DNA from: Laburnicola sp. R22_1
Lineage: Eukaryota > Ascomycota > Dothideomycetes > Pleosporales > Didymosphaeriaceae
Direction: 5' to 3'
Length of the DNA stretch: 64,000 bases
Assembly: GCA_014281115.1 (NCBI GenBank)
Contig: JACONQ010000010.1
Span: 2,542,001-2,606,000, forward strand
Shown: in pieces, positions 24,180-36,737 of the stretch
Position numbering within the stretch: the stretch's first letter is position 1
How the letters are laid out: every line of letters begins with the position of its first letter
Program-made: the position numbers and the translations under genes
The notes under the pieces: generated by a model
What the model was told of the DNA's origin: nothing
Database searches by the model: none
Seen by the model: only the letters and a program-made list of their open reading frames with translations

Positions 24180-24520
24180 GCTAAATAAGTATAAACTAGA
24201 ACTATAACTTTATTGGCCTAAATAGTCTAGTTAAAACTAAATTTCTCTTATTATAATAGGCCTTATAATAAAGAATATATTTAAGTTTGAAAATGTAGAC
24301 CTTTTTATACTAGCAAACTTAGTCTTTTTCTAGAGGTCTTTTTATATATAGTTTTATAAATACTATATATATATATAATATTATTATATTATTATAATAT
24401 ATAGAGTACTCGTAACCTATAATAATAGTATTAGTAATATTAATCTATAATCTATAAAGTAATAGACGCTTTAGCCTAATTATAAAAAAGTAAAATTTAT
24501 TTACTTAATTATATAAGCTA
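24180..24520. other. AT-rich target sequence, nothing recognised
   Basis: Contains a TA-rich run around 24,366-24,405. No frame or known repeat was seen. It is the left flank of the pogo element; the right flank is 26,375-26,535, also without recognisable content. Confidence 0.4.
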
Positions 24521-24522
24521 TA

Positions 24523-26372
24523 ACGTATCCTATTAGCGAGCGAGTTAGATTAGTGAGCGGGTTAGTTTTTCTTAGTAACACTATAGTACTACAAACTTTA
24601 ATTTAAATTACTATTAACACTATATAAAAACAGCCCACTAAGGGTAATATCTAAGCTAGAAGATAACTCTTTAGCCTTCTGGCAGGTTCTTGCGTTGTGC
24701 TCAGTCCCCCTACAGTTGTCGCAGCGGCGTTGTATTAAGGGGCCTCCCTTAGCGTTACCTCTACCCCGCGCCCTTTTAGATAATTTCGCCCTAATAGAGG
24801 GACTCCTAGTCACTAAATCTACTCCCTAGCCAAAGTTAAGTACTCTACTATGCTAGAGACGCTTCCTTTTACACAATTTTCGCTTAGTAAGTAGCTCTAT
24901 CTGCTCCTAAAGCTTAGCGAGATGGCCTATTATAAGTATACCTTAGTAAGGTAGACTTTTAGCGCCCTTTATAAGCTGTGCGATCCTTACAGTAATAGTA
25001 GTTAGTAATTTCTTAATAGATTCTATTACTAGCTTAGCCTATAATAAGAGTTTAATAGCGTTTTTTAGTGTTTTTAATTGCTAGGGCTTATTTAGTATAG
25101 ATAGTTCTAGTAGGATGTAAAGTCGCATATTAAGGCGATCTACCACTACTAACGCGTCTAAAGAAATAAGTCTAGAGGCCTTAAAGGCTTTTCTATAATT
25201 CTCTAGTATAAATATATTAAAAAACACGTTATAAAAGGCTAGTAGAAAGCTTTCTTTGTTAATATAAAAGACGCGTTAGCGCGCTAAGTCTTGCACGCGC
25301 TAGGAGTACTTTAGCTTTAGTAGCGCAAAATAGACTATATTAAGCGGCTATAGGATGTGAGATAAGTGTGCTAGTATACAGAGGGTTAGGATTCTCTATT
25401 CTAGATAGTAATCCTTAAAATCTTAGGATTAGTAGCTCTTATAGCTATCTAGAATAAGTAACCTCTACAATCCTACTATACGCGATCTTATATACACGTT
25501 AAAATGCTTTAACTACATAACTTTAAGCTTATTATTAGTCTAGCTAGTCTTAGAGACTAAAATCTTCTAACTATGGGGGATACTAGTCTCCTTATACTAC
25601 GCTAAGATATGGACTCGCCCTTTATAAATAATAAAGGATGGGGCAGTATACCTAGCAGCGCAAATACTCTAAATTACTATAACCTACTTGCGATCGCCTG
25701 GCTAGATAATATTAGATTAAGAACGTCTTTTTAAGCCTATTACAACCTTTATTAAGCTAATAACTCCTATCTAGAAGCTAGTCTTATTAAAGTTATAGAC
25801 GTCTTAATTCTACACTCTATACTTAGCTTTTATCTTCTTTATAAGCCAAAACCACGCATTTATTACCTCTAGATCCTCCTATTATATCCTCTATTAGTCC
25901 TTCGCTTAATTAAAGGCTATTTTAAGCTTAGGTACACGCTTTACAAAGCGTTAAGCCTAGCATTTATTTATAGGGTCTCTATGCCGCGCAGCTAGTAGTT
26001 TATTAGCCATATTCTTTACCTTATTTAGCTAGGGTGTAAATTCTCGCAAGTCTAGGTTAAGTATATATTAGATAAGCGTCTCCTCTTTAGTTGTAGTAAG
26101 CTTCGCTATATTAGCGCAGTTATCTACTTAGGCAGCGATTCTGTTATATTAGCGGGTTACTATAGTTTTTAGAATATTATACGCGTTAGTAGCGCGTTGT
26201 AGGCTTAAAAATTGTTTATTCTAATAGGCCTAAAGGGCAAGCTTAATTCTGCCTTCTTTATTAGATAATAACGTATTGCGTTGTTAAGATATAATAAGTT
26301 ATTGTGAGGTATTGTAGTCTTGGCAAAAACTAACCCGCTCGCTAATCTAACCCACTCGCTAATAGGATACCT
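24523..26372 (-). mobile_element. Fot1/pogo-type DNA transposon, copy C
   Basis: 1,850 bp between TA dinucleotides (24521-24522, 26373-26374). The terminal inverted repeats of about 55 bp start ACGTATCCTATTAGCGAGCG and contain a tandem pair of similar subrepeats. Element length, TA target and ACGTA terminus agree with pogo-type elements known in Dothideomycetes. Transposase is on the minus strand. Copies A (42,734-44,606) and B (36,738-38,608) share the layout. Confidence 0.85.
24598..26250 (-). pseudogene. pogo-type transposase relic, CCHC tail still open
   Basis: Minus-strand DDE transposase, mostly stopped. The C-terminal 71 codons (24,598-24,813) are open and read a zinc knuckle C-X2-C-X4-H-X4-C (CDNCRGTEHNARTC, codons from 24,723 down to 24,682) after a basic Arg/Lys-rich stretch. 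Such a knuckle tail is common on fungal pogo/DDE_1 transposases. Upstream domain limits cannot be set because of stops. Confidence 0.7.
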
Positions 26373-26535
26373 TACTATATATATAAATATAGTTTAAAAT
26401 AAATACACATACTCTATTATATAGTTAGAGTAATCTTATGATATTATATTAGTAATAAGTATTAGTAATCCTAATACTATAGACTTTTTAATCTTAATTT
26501 TAGTGTACCTATAATAAATAGTTTAATAGAATAAT

Positions 26536-26823
26536 TGTCCGTACACTGTATAGGCAAGGGCACCTAAGGGTGTTAAGGTTTTAATATTACTACATAATAG
26601 CATTATATAGGAATTACATAATGCCTATATGCTATAGTCTATGCGCTGCAGGATCTTCTCCTTTCTATCCTTACCCTCTCTAGAGACAAGTAATTAATAC
26701 TAAGTTAGTTTTATTATATTATTATCTTTTCTTATACAATTATCCTATACGCCCTTCACACTTACTAATACAGAGTATTAGATTTTAATATCTATATAGC
26801 TAGCTATAGAGCCTATTTAATGC
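26536..26823 (+). repeat. 5' LTR of E5
   Basis: About 288 bp. The right end is placed by comparison with the fragment at 50,980-51,197, which ends TTTAACA. Related LTRs are at 18,479 and 34,754. Confidence 0.65.
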
Positions 26824-28819
26824 TAATTAGTAGTTAACTAACTCTTAATTACAAACTAGGAAGAGTAAAGACAAATTATACAAGTTATTATTAGCTATAT
26901 AATTTATTTTGTTATACCCTATTTTCTATACATAAGAGGATAGCAAATTAAACCTTTATAAAGTTAGTAAGTAATTATCGCTACTGTATAAAATAAAGGA
27001 AGTAATTATACAAAATATATAAAACCTATCCTTATCTATAAAGATAGTAGATTAACTCTTTTATTAAGTTAGTAAGTAGATATTACTACTATATAAGATT
27101 TGAGAGGAGATAGTGCACTAAGCACACTACTAGTAACTATATAAATATATAGTTAGATAATAATAAACCCTAATAAAGTGTAACTCTTTATAAAACTAAC
27201 CTATTAAATAAACTAGTTGTGTAATAACTACCCCTACTACTGTTTTATACAAAGCCCCCATCTTTACTACCTCTGCCTTATAAAATAATACTAATATGCC
27301 TAAATATACTAGACTATATAATAAGTATACTAAAGGGATAGAAATATTAAAGACAATATTACGTAGGAGAACAAGATCTAAGTACTAAAAGGATAAGATT
27401 AACCTAGTAGATAATCCCTCTCTATTAAAAATGCAATTTTACGTAGTATATACTATTGCTAATTATTATATATTATACTAAAAGGGAACAGCTTTCTTAG
27501 AATTATTCTAGGAAGACTTTAAAGAATAGAAAGAATACTATTTTTTAAAGTTAAACTGTGCGTTTAGAAGAGAGCTTATTGCAGTTCTAGAAGAAAAGAG
27601 CATTATACTAAGAATAGATACTAGAGCTATAAGTGCTAGCAAACTATATAAAGTAGTCTAAGGTAATATAGATATTACTTATATACTACTACCTTTACTA
27701 GCTCGCTTAACTTCTTATATACAAATACTAAGGCTAATTTTAAAGATATCTAAGCTAGTTAGGCTATTATACAAACCTAAATAGAGTAAGCTACTACTAC
27801 TATAGACATTTATATAGCTGCAGATCCCTATAAACATCTTAAGAGAACCTTTATATAAGTACTAAGGATAATCTTATTTAAATAAATAACTAAATAAACT
27901 ACTACTCTTTACATATAGTACCTAACTACTATTCTATCTACCTACTTATAACTATTAAACGCTATATAGAATAGAGCCACTACTAGTTAAATGCAAATTA
28001 TAGGCACTATACTAGTCTACACAGACTAATCCTATGCTATAATCTAACCTATAAAAACTTCTGCCTAAGTATAACCTACCTTCTTAGAGAATTCTAGCTA
28101 ATAAGATAATCTAATTTTACAAGGTATAGAATAAGAATAATAACTATACTAGAGCTCTATATAATATTTTAGTAAATAAGACTAGGATCTTTATAGATGT
28201 ATATAGACGCCTAAATATTGCTAAGAATTAATACCTAGATATTTTTCCATATATTCATACTAGCTGTGCAGCATAGTATTACCTCTACACTATTTGCCCT
28301 AGATAATTGTAGAAGTGCTTATATAAAGCACTTAATAGTTACTTTAACACTACTATTAACTATAACTAGTATTAGATAGACTAGACTATAATAACTTTTA
28401 TATAATACTAGCGCTTAAACTCTAATAAAAGTCTATATAAAGTTCTAGAGGTAATAATTAATAGGCTTACTCTTATATAGAGAGCATTAGGTGCAGACTT
28501 CGCTAGGGAAATTTTTCTCTATACTACTATTATATAAGCATACTATAGACACCTAGAATTAGAGTAGGCTATAGTTACCCCTAAGCCTATCTATAAAGCT
28601 CTATTTGCTAATCTATATATATTAATCTAAGTTGTAATTAATTACTAATCTAATTAGTACCTATAAAAGGCTAATATATACTACACTAATTACAAATATA
28701 ACTTTCTCATATAAAGAGGCACACTACTAGTCTCTTATAGATAAGAATTTTGCGGATAATTTATACTATTATTATTGCAATTTAGATTCTAATTAAATAA
28801 TATTTGTATAAGACTAAAG

Positions 28820-31736
28820 AAGTGTTTTGTGTGCTATAAGAAAGGTTATTAGTCTTCTAACTATCTACGCAATAAGTGTACCTACGTAATAAGGTAATAT
28901 ATTACCTTCTATAAAGAGTATAATAATAAGGAACCTACTTTGTATACAGAAGAGAAGTAGAGTAAAGATAATAAGGATAGTAATAATTAAGCATCCTACC
29001 TAACTACTACTGCCTATTTTTACTACATAACTAGCGAATATATCTATAAGATAGAGCTAGAGGAGTATATAGAATAGTTTATTTTTAAAGATTAATCCTA
29101 TATAATATACTAAGGTAAACTATAGAATATAGGTATAGTAAGAATTTCTACTATTAGCAAAGCATAGCTAGAGGTATATATATAAGAGAATCCCTATATA
29201 AAGATTAATTTGACACCTAGTAACACTAATATTAGCTTTAAAGATTAGAATCTATAAGAATTTCTAGAAACTGTACAAATTATAAATCTAATAGAAATAG
29301 TTACCTACTATATCCTAGACACTCTAACACTATTTCTATTATTACTAGTAGATACTAATAAGCTAGGTGCCTACTTTAACAATATTCTAGATATTATTAT
29401 ATAAAAGGATAGCATAACTATACCTATTATACGTAAATAGGGATACCCTTTCTTTAATATTAGTAAGAAAGAAACTGTATCTTTCTGTACTAAATAAGAA
29501 CTCTATTGCCTTTATTAACAATTTAAATATCTTTATATAGAAAGACTTTAGAAGATGCTTACTAATACTAGTTATAAAGTGGATGCCACTATACTAAACA
29601 AAATTTAGAAGTTTTGCTATTACTATTAATTGTATAAATAAGCTCTAGGTTGCTTTAAGTTTACTATTAAGGATAATACCTACTTTAACTATAAGATTAT
29701 TATTAATATTATATATATTAGAACTAGAGACGCACTATATATTATAAATATAGATACATTATTTTAAACTACAATCTTCTTAAAATTAATATCTATATAA
29801 GATGCATAGGAAGCCCTCTATAGATACTAGATTAATATCTACTAAGGTCTACCTAACTATATTATATATAACCTAGGTATAAACTTTATATTAAATAAGT
29901 TTAGAAACTTCGCAAAGATTATTAGCGCAACCTATAGGCAGATACCTATAGAAGTATATTAGGTAATAGAAAAGGTTAAGTGTTTGCATGCACCTCTCTA
30001 TAAAGCCTTTAATATTCTTAAGGCTAAACTAGAAAATTATATAGATAAGGAGGACATTCTCTAAATAGCTATTAAAGCTATTAATAATACTATAGGCCTA
30101 AATAGCCTTATACCTACACTACTAGTCTTTAGCACATATTTTAGAATTAATATAAATTCTTTTCTATTACCTAATATTATTACACGTACAAATACTATAC
30201 AAAAGGCAATAAAGATATTATAGAAGGAAAGAGACAAGACTAATATTAATTGTGCGCTAAATATTTATAATAGTCTATTAGTATCGTATAAAGTCCTTAA
30301 GCTCCTACTTCAATCTAAGATTATAGTCTAGAGAGAAAAAGGTAGATAGATAGGCCTATATAAAATTAAGGACATTAAAAATAGAGATATAATCCTTAAC
30401 CTAAAGAATAATTTAGTAAAGTTTTACTATATATAAGTTAAGCTATACTATTATAAAGAAGATTATACTTTCCTACTATTATATAAAGCAAATAATACTG
30501 CCCCTATATAAAGAGATCCTCTAAAGAAAAGGAGAAGAGGCTGCCTAAGAAAGAATACTGCATTTCTTACCTAGAAGGAGATAAGTAATTAGAAACTATC
30601 TCTAAAGCTTTGTACAAAAGGTATAATTACAATACCTAAAGTGCCTTTTAAAGAATCTAATTATATAGAAATAGACGCTTTTATTACTAATAGTACATTT
30701 AAGATTCTTCTCTTTAATCTATCTAAGTATAAGGGTAGAATCTTTAACCTCCACCTTATATAAGAAGTTAAGGGTAAGACTACTTAACTATATAAGAAAT
30801 TCTACTTTGTGTTTACTAGCTACTTTAATAAGGAGAAGGATAAAATCCTTATCTAATTACCCACTATTTAAAGAATAAGCTAGCGCCTACTCCTTATATT
30901 AAAAGCAAGCCTTTAGGCAATATATAGAATATATTTTAAACTATAAGATATTATCTAGGCCCATATTTAGTTTACTAATAAGTTAAACCGTACACTTTAT
31001 ACTAGGCTACTTAAGAAACTACGCACAAACTTTTTATAAGATATAATCTTTTATATTATATAACTACTCTATAGTGTAGCTAAATTAGATCTTTACTAGT
31101 TTAAGACCTACTATAACTACTATAAAGAGAAATTTAGTATAAAACCTTTATTATATAATCTATATCTACTTATTACTAATAATGGAGAGCACACCTTTAG
31201 AATTACTAGCCTTTAGATAGATAATACTCTTAGCATTATTAATAAGAACTTTGTATAAAGAAAAGAAGAAGAGCTAAAGAAAGTAGCCTTCTATGTAAAG
31301 GATAAGACTATCCTTACTAAGAACTAAGCTATTAAGTTTAATAGTAGAAGAATTTAGCTTATATATAATACTATAGTTCTTATATAAAAAGGGTAAGCAA
31401 AGGGCCTTTGCACAATTAACCCTAAAAATAAGAATACTACTTAGACGTAAATAGAGTAGCGTGCAAGAGGCGCCTATATTATATCTATATACTCACTAGA
31501 AGCCGTATTTAATTTATCTATTACTGCTTAGACTATATTACCCTTATATAAAGGTATTAAGGTATTAAACGCATAAATCTAATAGCAAATTAATAATAGT
31601 AAGTATAGTCTTATCTTTATACTATTAGATCTCTATTGCGCGAAGCTATTTATCTTTACTAATAGCTTATTTGCTAATAATAAGAACCTAAGCTTATAGC
31701 TAGAATTTCTAATTGCTCTAGGTAATAAGTATTATA
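28820..31736 (+). pseudogene. E5 gag zinc knuckle, integrase and copia reverse transcriptase relic
   Basis: Near 28,822-28,885 the plus strand reads KKCFVCYKKGY*SSNY, a damaged zinc knuckle of the kind found in fungal copia Gag. From about 29,350 an integrase region reads KLGAYFNN, a GAG_pre-integrase-like stretch (YLYIERL, then KFCYYY where the HHCC finger is expected) and NYKIIINIIYI. The RVT_2 region reads FRITSL*IDNTLSI near 31,196-31,235, where the usual pair of Asp residues is Asp-Asn. The RNase H end reads LFANNKNLS near 31,665-31,695. Many TAG stops stand at expected Trp/Gln positions. Non-functional. Confidence 0.8.
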
Positions 31737-31750
31737 TAAGTAATAGCGAC

Positions 31751-32910
31751 TTCTCCCCAGAGTTAATTCGTAATATTATATAATCCTAGGCCGGCTATTT
31801 AACTAACCACTGTGTTACATAATTAATAATTTCTTTAATAATATTTTTTACTACAACAATAATAATAATAATTATAATAATAACTAACCTAACTATTTTG
31901 TTACTCTCCTATAGTAGATTTCTCCTTGCAACTAGCGAGCTATATATTACTCCCTAGAATCTTGCCACTATCTATCTTCTTTATACTTCTCTTACTACCG
32001 CTTACGCTTACCCTTATTACGCTACTACCTTTACTCCTTATTATCCTTATACGCCTATAAGATCTTAACTACTGCTAGGAGCTTCTTCTACTATAGCTAC
32101 GCGTGCGCGCTCTAGCAACGTATAAGAAATACTCTCTCTTCTTTTAATAGTTGCCTACTACTATATCTTAGTCTATTCTCTAGCCTTGCTAATAATATAA
32201 TAGTAAGGAGCTATTATTATTATACAAATATTACTATATTATTGCTTAGGCCTTTATATAAAAGAATAGTCTTACACTTAAGAATTTAGAGTTATATAAA
32301 GATAGTATATAGCCTAAATAAATTATTAGTTATAACCTCTAGAATAGTGTAATTAATCTAGTTTTCTAGTAGGCCTACCTTAACTATATCTTATAGTAGG
32401 TAGGCTAGATAACTAATATTGCCTAGCTAGTTTTCTATACTAGTTTTAAATTCTCTAGTAGTTGTCTAACTACAGGTATTAGACAACTTAATCTTAGGAC
32501 GCCAGAAAGCTAGCTTGCTATATATATTAAAAAGTTAAATTTAAAAGACTTAGTATTATGTGTGTTAAAGGGAAAGAATTTTTAGATATTATAGATATTA
32601 TAAGAGGCAGACTTATATAATATATATATAGTAAACTATAGTTATAACTCTACGCTCTACTATAGCTCTTTAATAGTCTACTGGTTAAGAAATAATATGT
32701 AACTTAGTTATACTAGATAGACTATTTATTACCTACTATTAATAATACTATTATATAAAATACTAATAATAAAATTATTATTATTTTGTGTATATTTTGT
32801 TACTACTACTATGTGCTAGATACTAGATTATAGTGCCTTCTATTTTACTTCTTTCTATATATAGTGCGGACTCGACCTTAGTTAGAATCTCTACACGACA
32901 AAGATCTTTA
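31751..32910 (+). mobile_element. Family R repeat, copy 3, with 15-bp duplication
   Basis: 1,160-bp insertion in the E5 RNase H region, flanked by ATAAGTAATAGCGAC at 31736-31750 and 32911-32925. Ends TTCTCC and AAGATCTTTA as in copy 1. It includes a short AAT microsatellite at about 31,853-31,880, also present in copy 1 (11,320-11,340). Confidence 0.8.
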
Positions 32911-33399
32911 ATAAGTAATAGCGACAACTTTAATATCCTAGTAAATATTATACACTAGAATTTAACTAAGTATAAAAGAGTAATAAGGAGTGTTCTTACT
33001 AGTAAGCTATATAGTATAGTAGGAGGGTTTAATAATACTATTACTATTAGCATAACTCTCTAGAAGATTATACGTATACTTAGTCTACTACTAATTTCTA
33101 TAGTTGTCTATATAGATTTAAAGTCTCTCTATAACTACCTTATATAACTAGAAACTATAAATAAAAAGCGCCTCATAATTAATATTATATTGCTCTACAA
33201 TTTACATAAACACCGCGAGATCTCTAAGATTAAATAGATTAATAGGAAGGACAACTCTACTAATACCTATATAAAAAAGGTCCTAAACTAGACTCTAGAG
33301 TCCTTAATCTCTAGTAACATCTTAACAATTACTATTAAAGCATTAGTAGATTACCTTAGGCCTATTTACACAAGCTCTTCCTAGTCTTTATATAGGACT

Positions 33400-34753
33400 A
33401 TTTCTTTATTCTTTACTTACTCTTTTATATAATATATTTGTTTAATTTTTTTACACATATATATTACTTAAAAATATATATTTTTCTATTTATTATTTGT
33501 ATAGAAAGAGAAGAGATATAGTATATATTTATTTAGAGAGGAGTTTTTATTCTAGTACTTATAAATATTATCTAGAAGTGTCTATCCTACTATCTAGCCC
33601 TATACTATACAATAATCGCACCTAGCACTATAGTTCTGCTACACATAAAAACCACACAATTCTACCTAGAAGTTTACTACTATATAACACTTAGTAAAGG
33701 GCCTAGGGCTAAAGTTACTACTATAGTAGTAAGCGTATATAGTGTCTCTAGAAACATTATACAACTAAATAAGAAGCGCATAAAAGTAGCCCTTACACTA
33801 AATAAGCTTAGTAACCTATAAATATAAGTTTATACTAGCTATAAGAATAATATTAATATTATATAAAGGCAGATATGCGATACGTAACTTCTTAGCCTAT
33901 TTTTTATAGTTAGTATTTATATAAAAGGAAAGAATAGAGAAACATATATTAATATAAATGCCCTAGATAAATATATAATTTGCCTAGGAACTAGTTAGAA
34001 GAGTAATGCGCATTCTTTTGCCTAGAAGAGCCACTATAGTAGCATTAAAGCTAGGAAGGCCTAGCTAGTTAAGACTCGCTAGTGTAAGCGCTATTATCTA
34101 TACTAAGTTAGAATTATATAAAGATAAGATATTATATAATAAGGGACATAGTTTAGCACTATATAAAATAGGGAATTAGCTTAACAAAGAATAACAAAAA
34201 GAGAAAAGAGCTATAGAGAAGAGACACAATTAGAGAGATATTTAAAGTAGATAATAAGAGAGAAAAGGATAGAGAAAGAAAAATTTACTTTATATGCCTT
34301 TTCCTTTTATTTAGAGCCTTAATCTATACCTCTTATTAGCGTTTATCTTCCTCTTATCTAATGTTACACAATTGCCTAACATCGCTACCTAAATAGATAA
34401 GACAAATAGGTCTACCTATTATATAAGAAATAAACTAAGTAAAAAGAACTCTATATAAATAATATATTATTGCTGTAATCTTATTACTAACTACGTAATC
34501 TTACCCTTAACTACTATTAGCTAGACTACTACTTTACTACTAATAAGCCTAATTGCGCCTCTAACAAATAGTAGTAAAGTATAATAAATAGTTACTTAAT
34601 AGAATCTTTCTATTAACTAGAGTAAACTAGCTAGAGTAGAAGGCGTATAGATAAGACAATAATAAATAGATAGAGTAAATATTAGCAAGTAGATAGTTTG
34701 TGTAAAGAAAAGGAGAACTACTAATAGCAATCTTAAAAATAAAAAGTTACTAG
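33400..34753 (+). other. E5 3' region, unclassified
   Basis: Sequence between the RNase H relic and the 3' LTR remnant. A stretch at 33,688-33,830 reads with few stops (KGPRAKVTTIVVSVYSVSRN) but matches nothing I know. It could be a 3' untranslated region, an extra ORF of the family, or a separate insertion. Confidence 0.3.
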
Positions 34754-34835
34754 TGTCTATACACTATATAGGCAAGGGCATCTAAAAGTGTTAAGATTTT
34801 AATATTACTATATAATAATATTATATATATAATGA

Positions 34836-34945
34836 TTTTTTTTTGCAACTAAGGAGTTTCTAATAAAAATATTACAATAATAGCAGATATCCCTCCTACT
34901 ATTATATATATAGAAAAGCGTTTTAAAGTATTAATAAAAAGGGTT
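34836..34945 (-). mobile_element. SINE-like element, second copy
   Basis: About 110 bp, starting with a T-run (34,836-34,844) and continuing with the same sequence as 18,228-18,341 with only a handful of differences. It truncates the E5 3' LTR. No target duplication was found. A GC-rich palindromic segment like the family H one follows at 34,946-34,985. Confidence 0.65.
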
Positions 34946-35556
34946 AGCGCGTTATAAGCGAGCTTAGCGGGCTTAGCGCGCCTACTCTAAGCAAAAAAAT
35001 CCACATGCAAAATATAATAAGGCTATATTACTATACTAGTTTAGAGTGGGGGAAGGTATAAGACAGCACTAGCGCTATAATGCTATAACTATTATCTTCT
35101 CTACTATTATTCCTAAAGATGTTACTAAAAGTAATAGCTATTATATTAGTAGATTCGTATACTACTTATAAGTAATATATACTAGGTAGGAGCTTACACA
35201 CTATAAGTACACTAACACTCTATCTTTATATTAAAGTTAATCTTAAGAAGACTTCTACTACTCTATATTCCACTATCTTCCTAAGCTTCAATGCTAATAC
35301 CACTATTAAGGCCGCCCAAAAGTACGCTCTAAAGATTTATCCGCTTGCTACTATTACTAAGTCTACACTAGAATACCGCTCTATCTAGAGCATTATTAAT
35401 AGAAAGTAGAAGGTATACCTTACCCTATATAAGATAGTCCTAGTGTACTAGTTAGGCTAGTAATAGATTAGTAACTATAGAAGCAGTAATAATAGATACA
35501 TAGAGTTCTTACTATAGTTCCTCGTATTACTACTAATTAGGAAGGCGCATTATATA
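34946..35556. other. Unclassified relic left of E3
   Basis: No domain recognised. A stretch at 35,215-35,395 has relatively few stops (reading AAQKYALKIYPLATITKST) but no known match. It ends in GCATTATATA, which continues past E3 at 50,980 into copia LTR sequence. Confidence 0.35.
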
Positions 35557-35843
35557 TATAATAGTACTTGCTAGCCTCCTTACTAAGCACGTCCTATTAC
35601 CTCTCTTTTACACCCTATTTCCCCTATTTGCGCCTTTTACCTTTCTAAAGACGCCTTTTCTAGTTAGTGTTAGCGTAGTAGTTAGCGTAGGCCTATGCCC
35701 TACACTACCCTCTATATAAGAAAGGGCCCCCTATATCTCTTTCTTATCCACTATCTTAGAATAGCATTAATTTAACTAGCTTTTTTAACTATTCTAGTTA
35801 TTTCTAATAGGTTAGCCCTATAAAGCTGTGTACCACCCTTATA
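35557..35843 (+). repeat. 5' LTR of E3
   Basis: 287 bp, TATAATAG to CCCTTATA, with the same internal blocks as the E1 and E2 LTRs. Confidence 0.85.
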
Positions 35844-36735
35844 TTATTCTAAGACTAACTATTTTTATTTAGCTATAGACAGCAATATAATATCTACTCC
35901 TTCCTTAAGACGCTGCCTATAGGCGGTTAAATTAGTAGAAGTTTTACCTTATTAGTCACTAGTTATATTAGGCAGTTATTATACTACGCTAAAGTCTATT
36001 AAAAAAGGCTACTTCTAAGTCCCTCCTCTACTTATTATATAAGGGTAGGAACTTTATTAGTTACTAGAAAGAATCTCTAGCGCTAGGAAGTTTATATTTC
36101 ACTACTCTAAGGTCTATTAAAAGAGGCCACTTCTAAGTCTCTCCTCTGCTTAACACATAAGGATAGGAACTTTATTAGTTACTAAAAAGAATTTCTAGCA
36201 CTAAGAAGTTTGTGTTTTACTACCCTAAGATCTATTAAGAAAGGCTGCCTCTAAGTCCCTTCTCTACTTAACGTATAAGAATAGGAACTTTGTTAGTTAC
36301 TTTTATAAGAGACTAGTTTAATAGGTTACGCTACTATAGTCTATTAAGAGAGATTACTCTAAGTTGCCAAAGTAGTAGTACTACTTTACGCTAGTATAAT
36401 TAAGATACTACTAAGACCTATATAAAAAGGCTAGGATTTTAAGTCCACTAGCTACTAGTTACAGCGTAAGTAGTAAGAAGTCCTATTAGTTACCCCTATA
36501 AGACTTTATACTCTAGTTTAATAGGTTGCACCTAGATTTACTAAAATAGATCCTTCTAGTCTATTAAAAGGCCGCTCTAAATATTTCTAAATAATAACAA
36601 ATAATAATAAATAATAACTGTGTTACCTCTAAAAACTAATTCGCCTATAATACCTAACTAGCTTTACACTATAAGGACTAAAGGCACTAAGTAAAGAAAG
36701 TTAAAATTAGGCTCTAGAGGCGCTGCGACGCTGTC
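35844..36735 (+). mobile_element. E3 leader with tandem hairpin repeats
   Basis: Collinear with 215-1,330 of E2: repeated blocks around AGTCTATTAAAAG near 35,993, 36,112 and 36,230 with period about 115 bp, each with a short potential stem-loop (for example 36,118-36,142). It ends at the TA (36736-36737) used by the pogo insertion. Confidence 0.7.
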
Positions 36736-36737
36736 TA

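Larger units (their letters stand above)
26536..34835 (+). mobile_element. Ty1/copia-type retrotransposon relic E5
   Basis: 5' LTR about 26,536-26,823, starting TGTCCGTACAC. The 3' LTR begins at 34,754 (TGTCTATACAC) and is cut after about 80 bp by a SINE-like copy at 34,836. The gag, protease/integrase and reverse-transcriptase order is copia type (integrase before RT). It is interrupted by family R copy 3 (31,751-32,910). Stops are dense. The 33,400-34,750 segment after RNase H has open-looking stretches of unknown meaning. Confidence 0.8.

Noticed and set aside
31751..32910. Family R copies as solo LTRs of the copia element
   Set aside because: Duplications of 9, 15 and 16 bp do not fit the 4-6-bp duplications of LTR integrase, and the copia LTRs here have different sequence.
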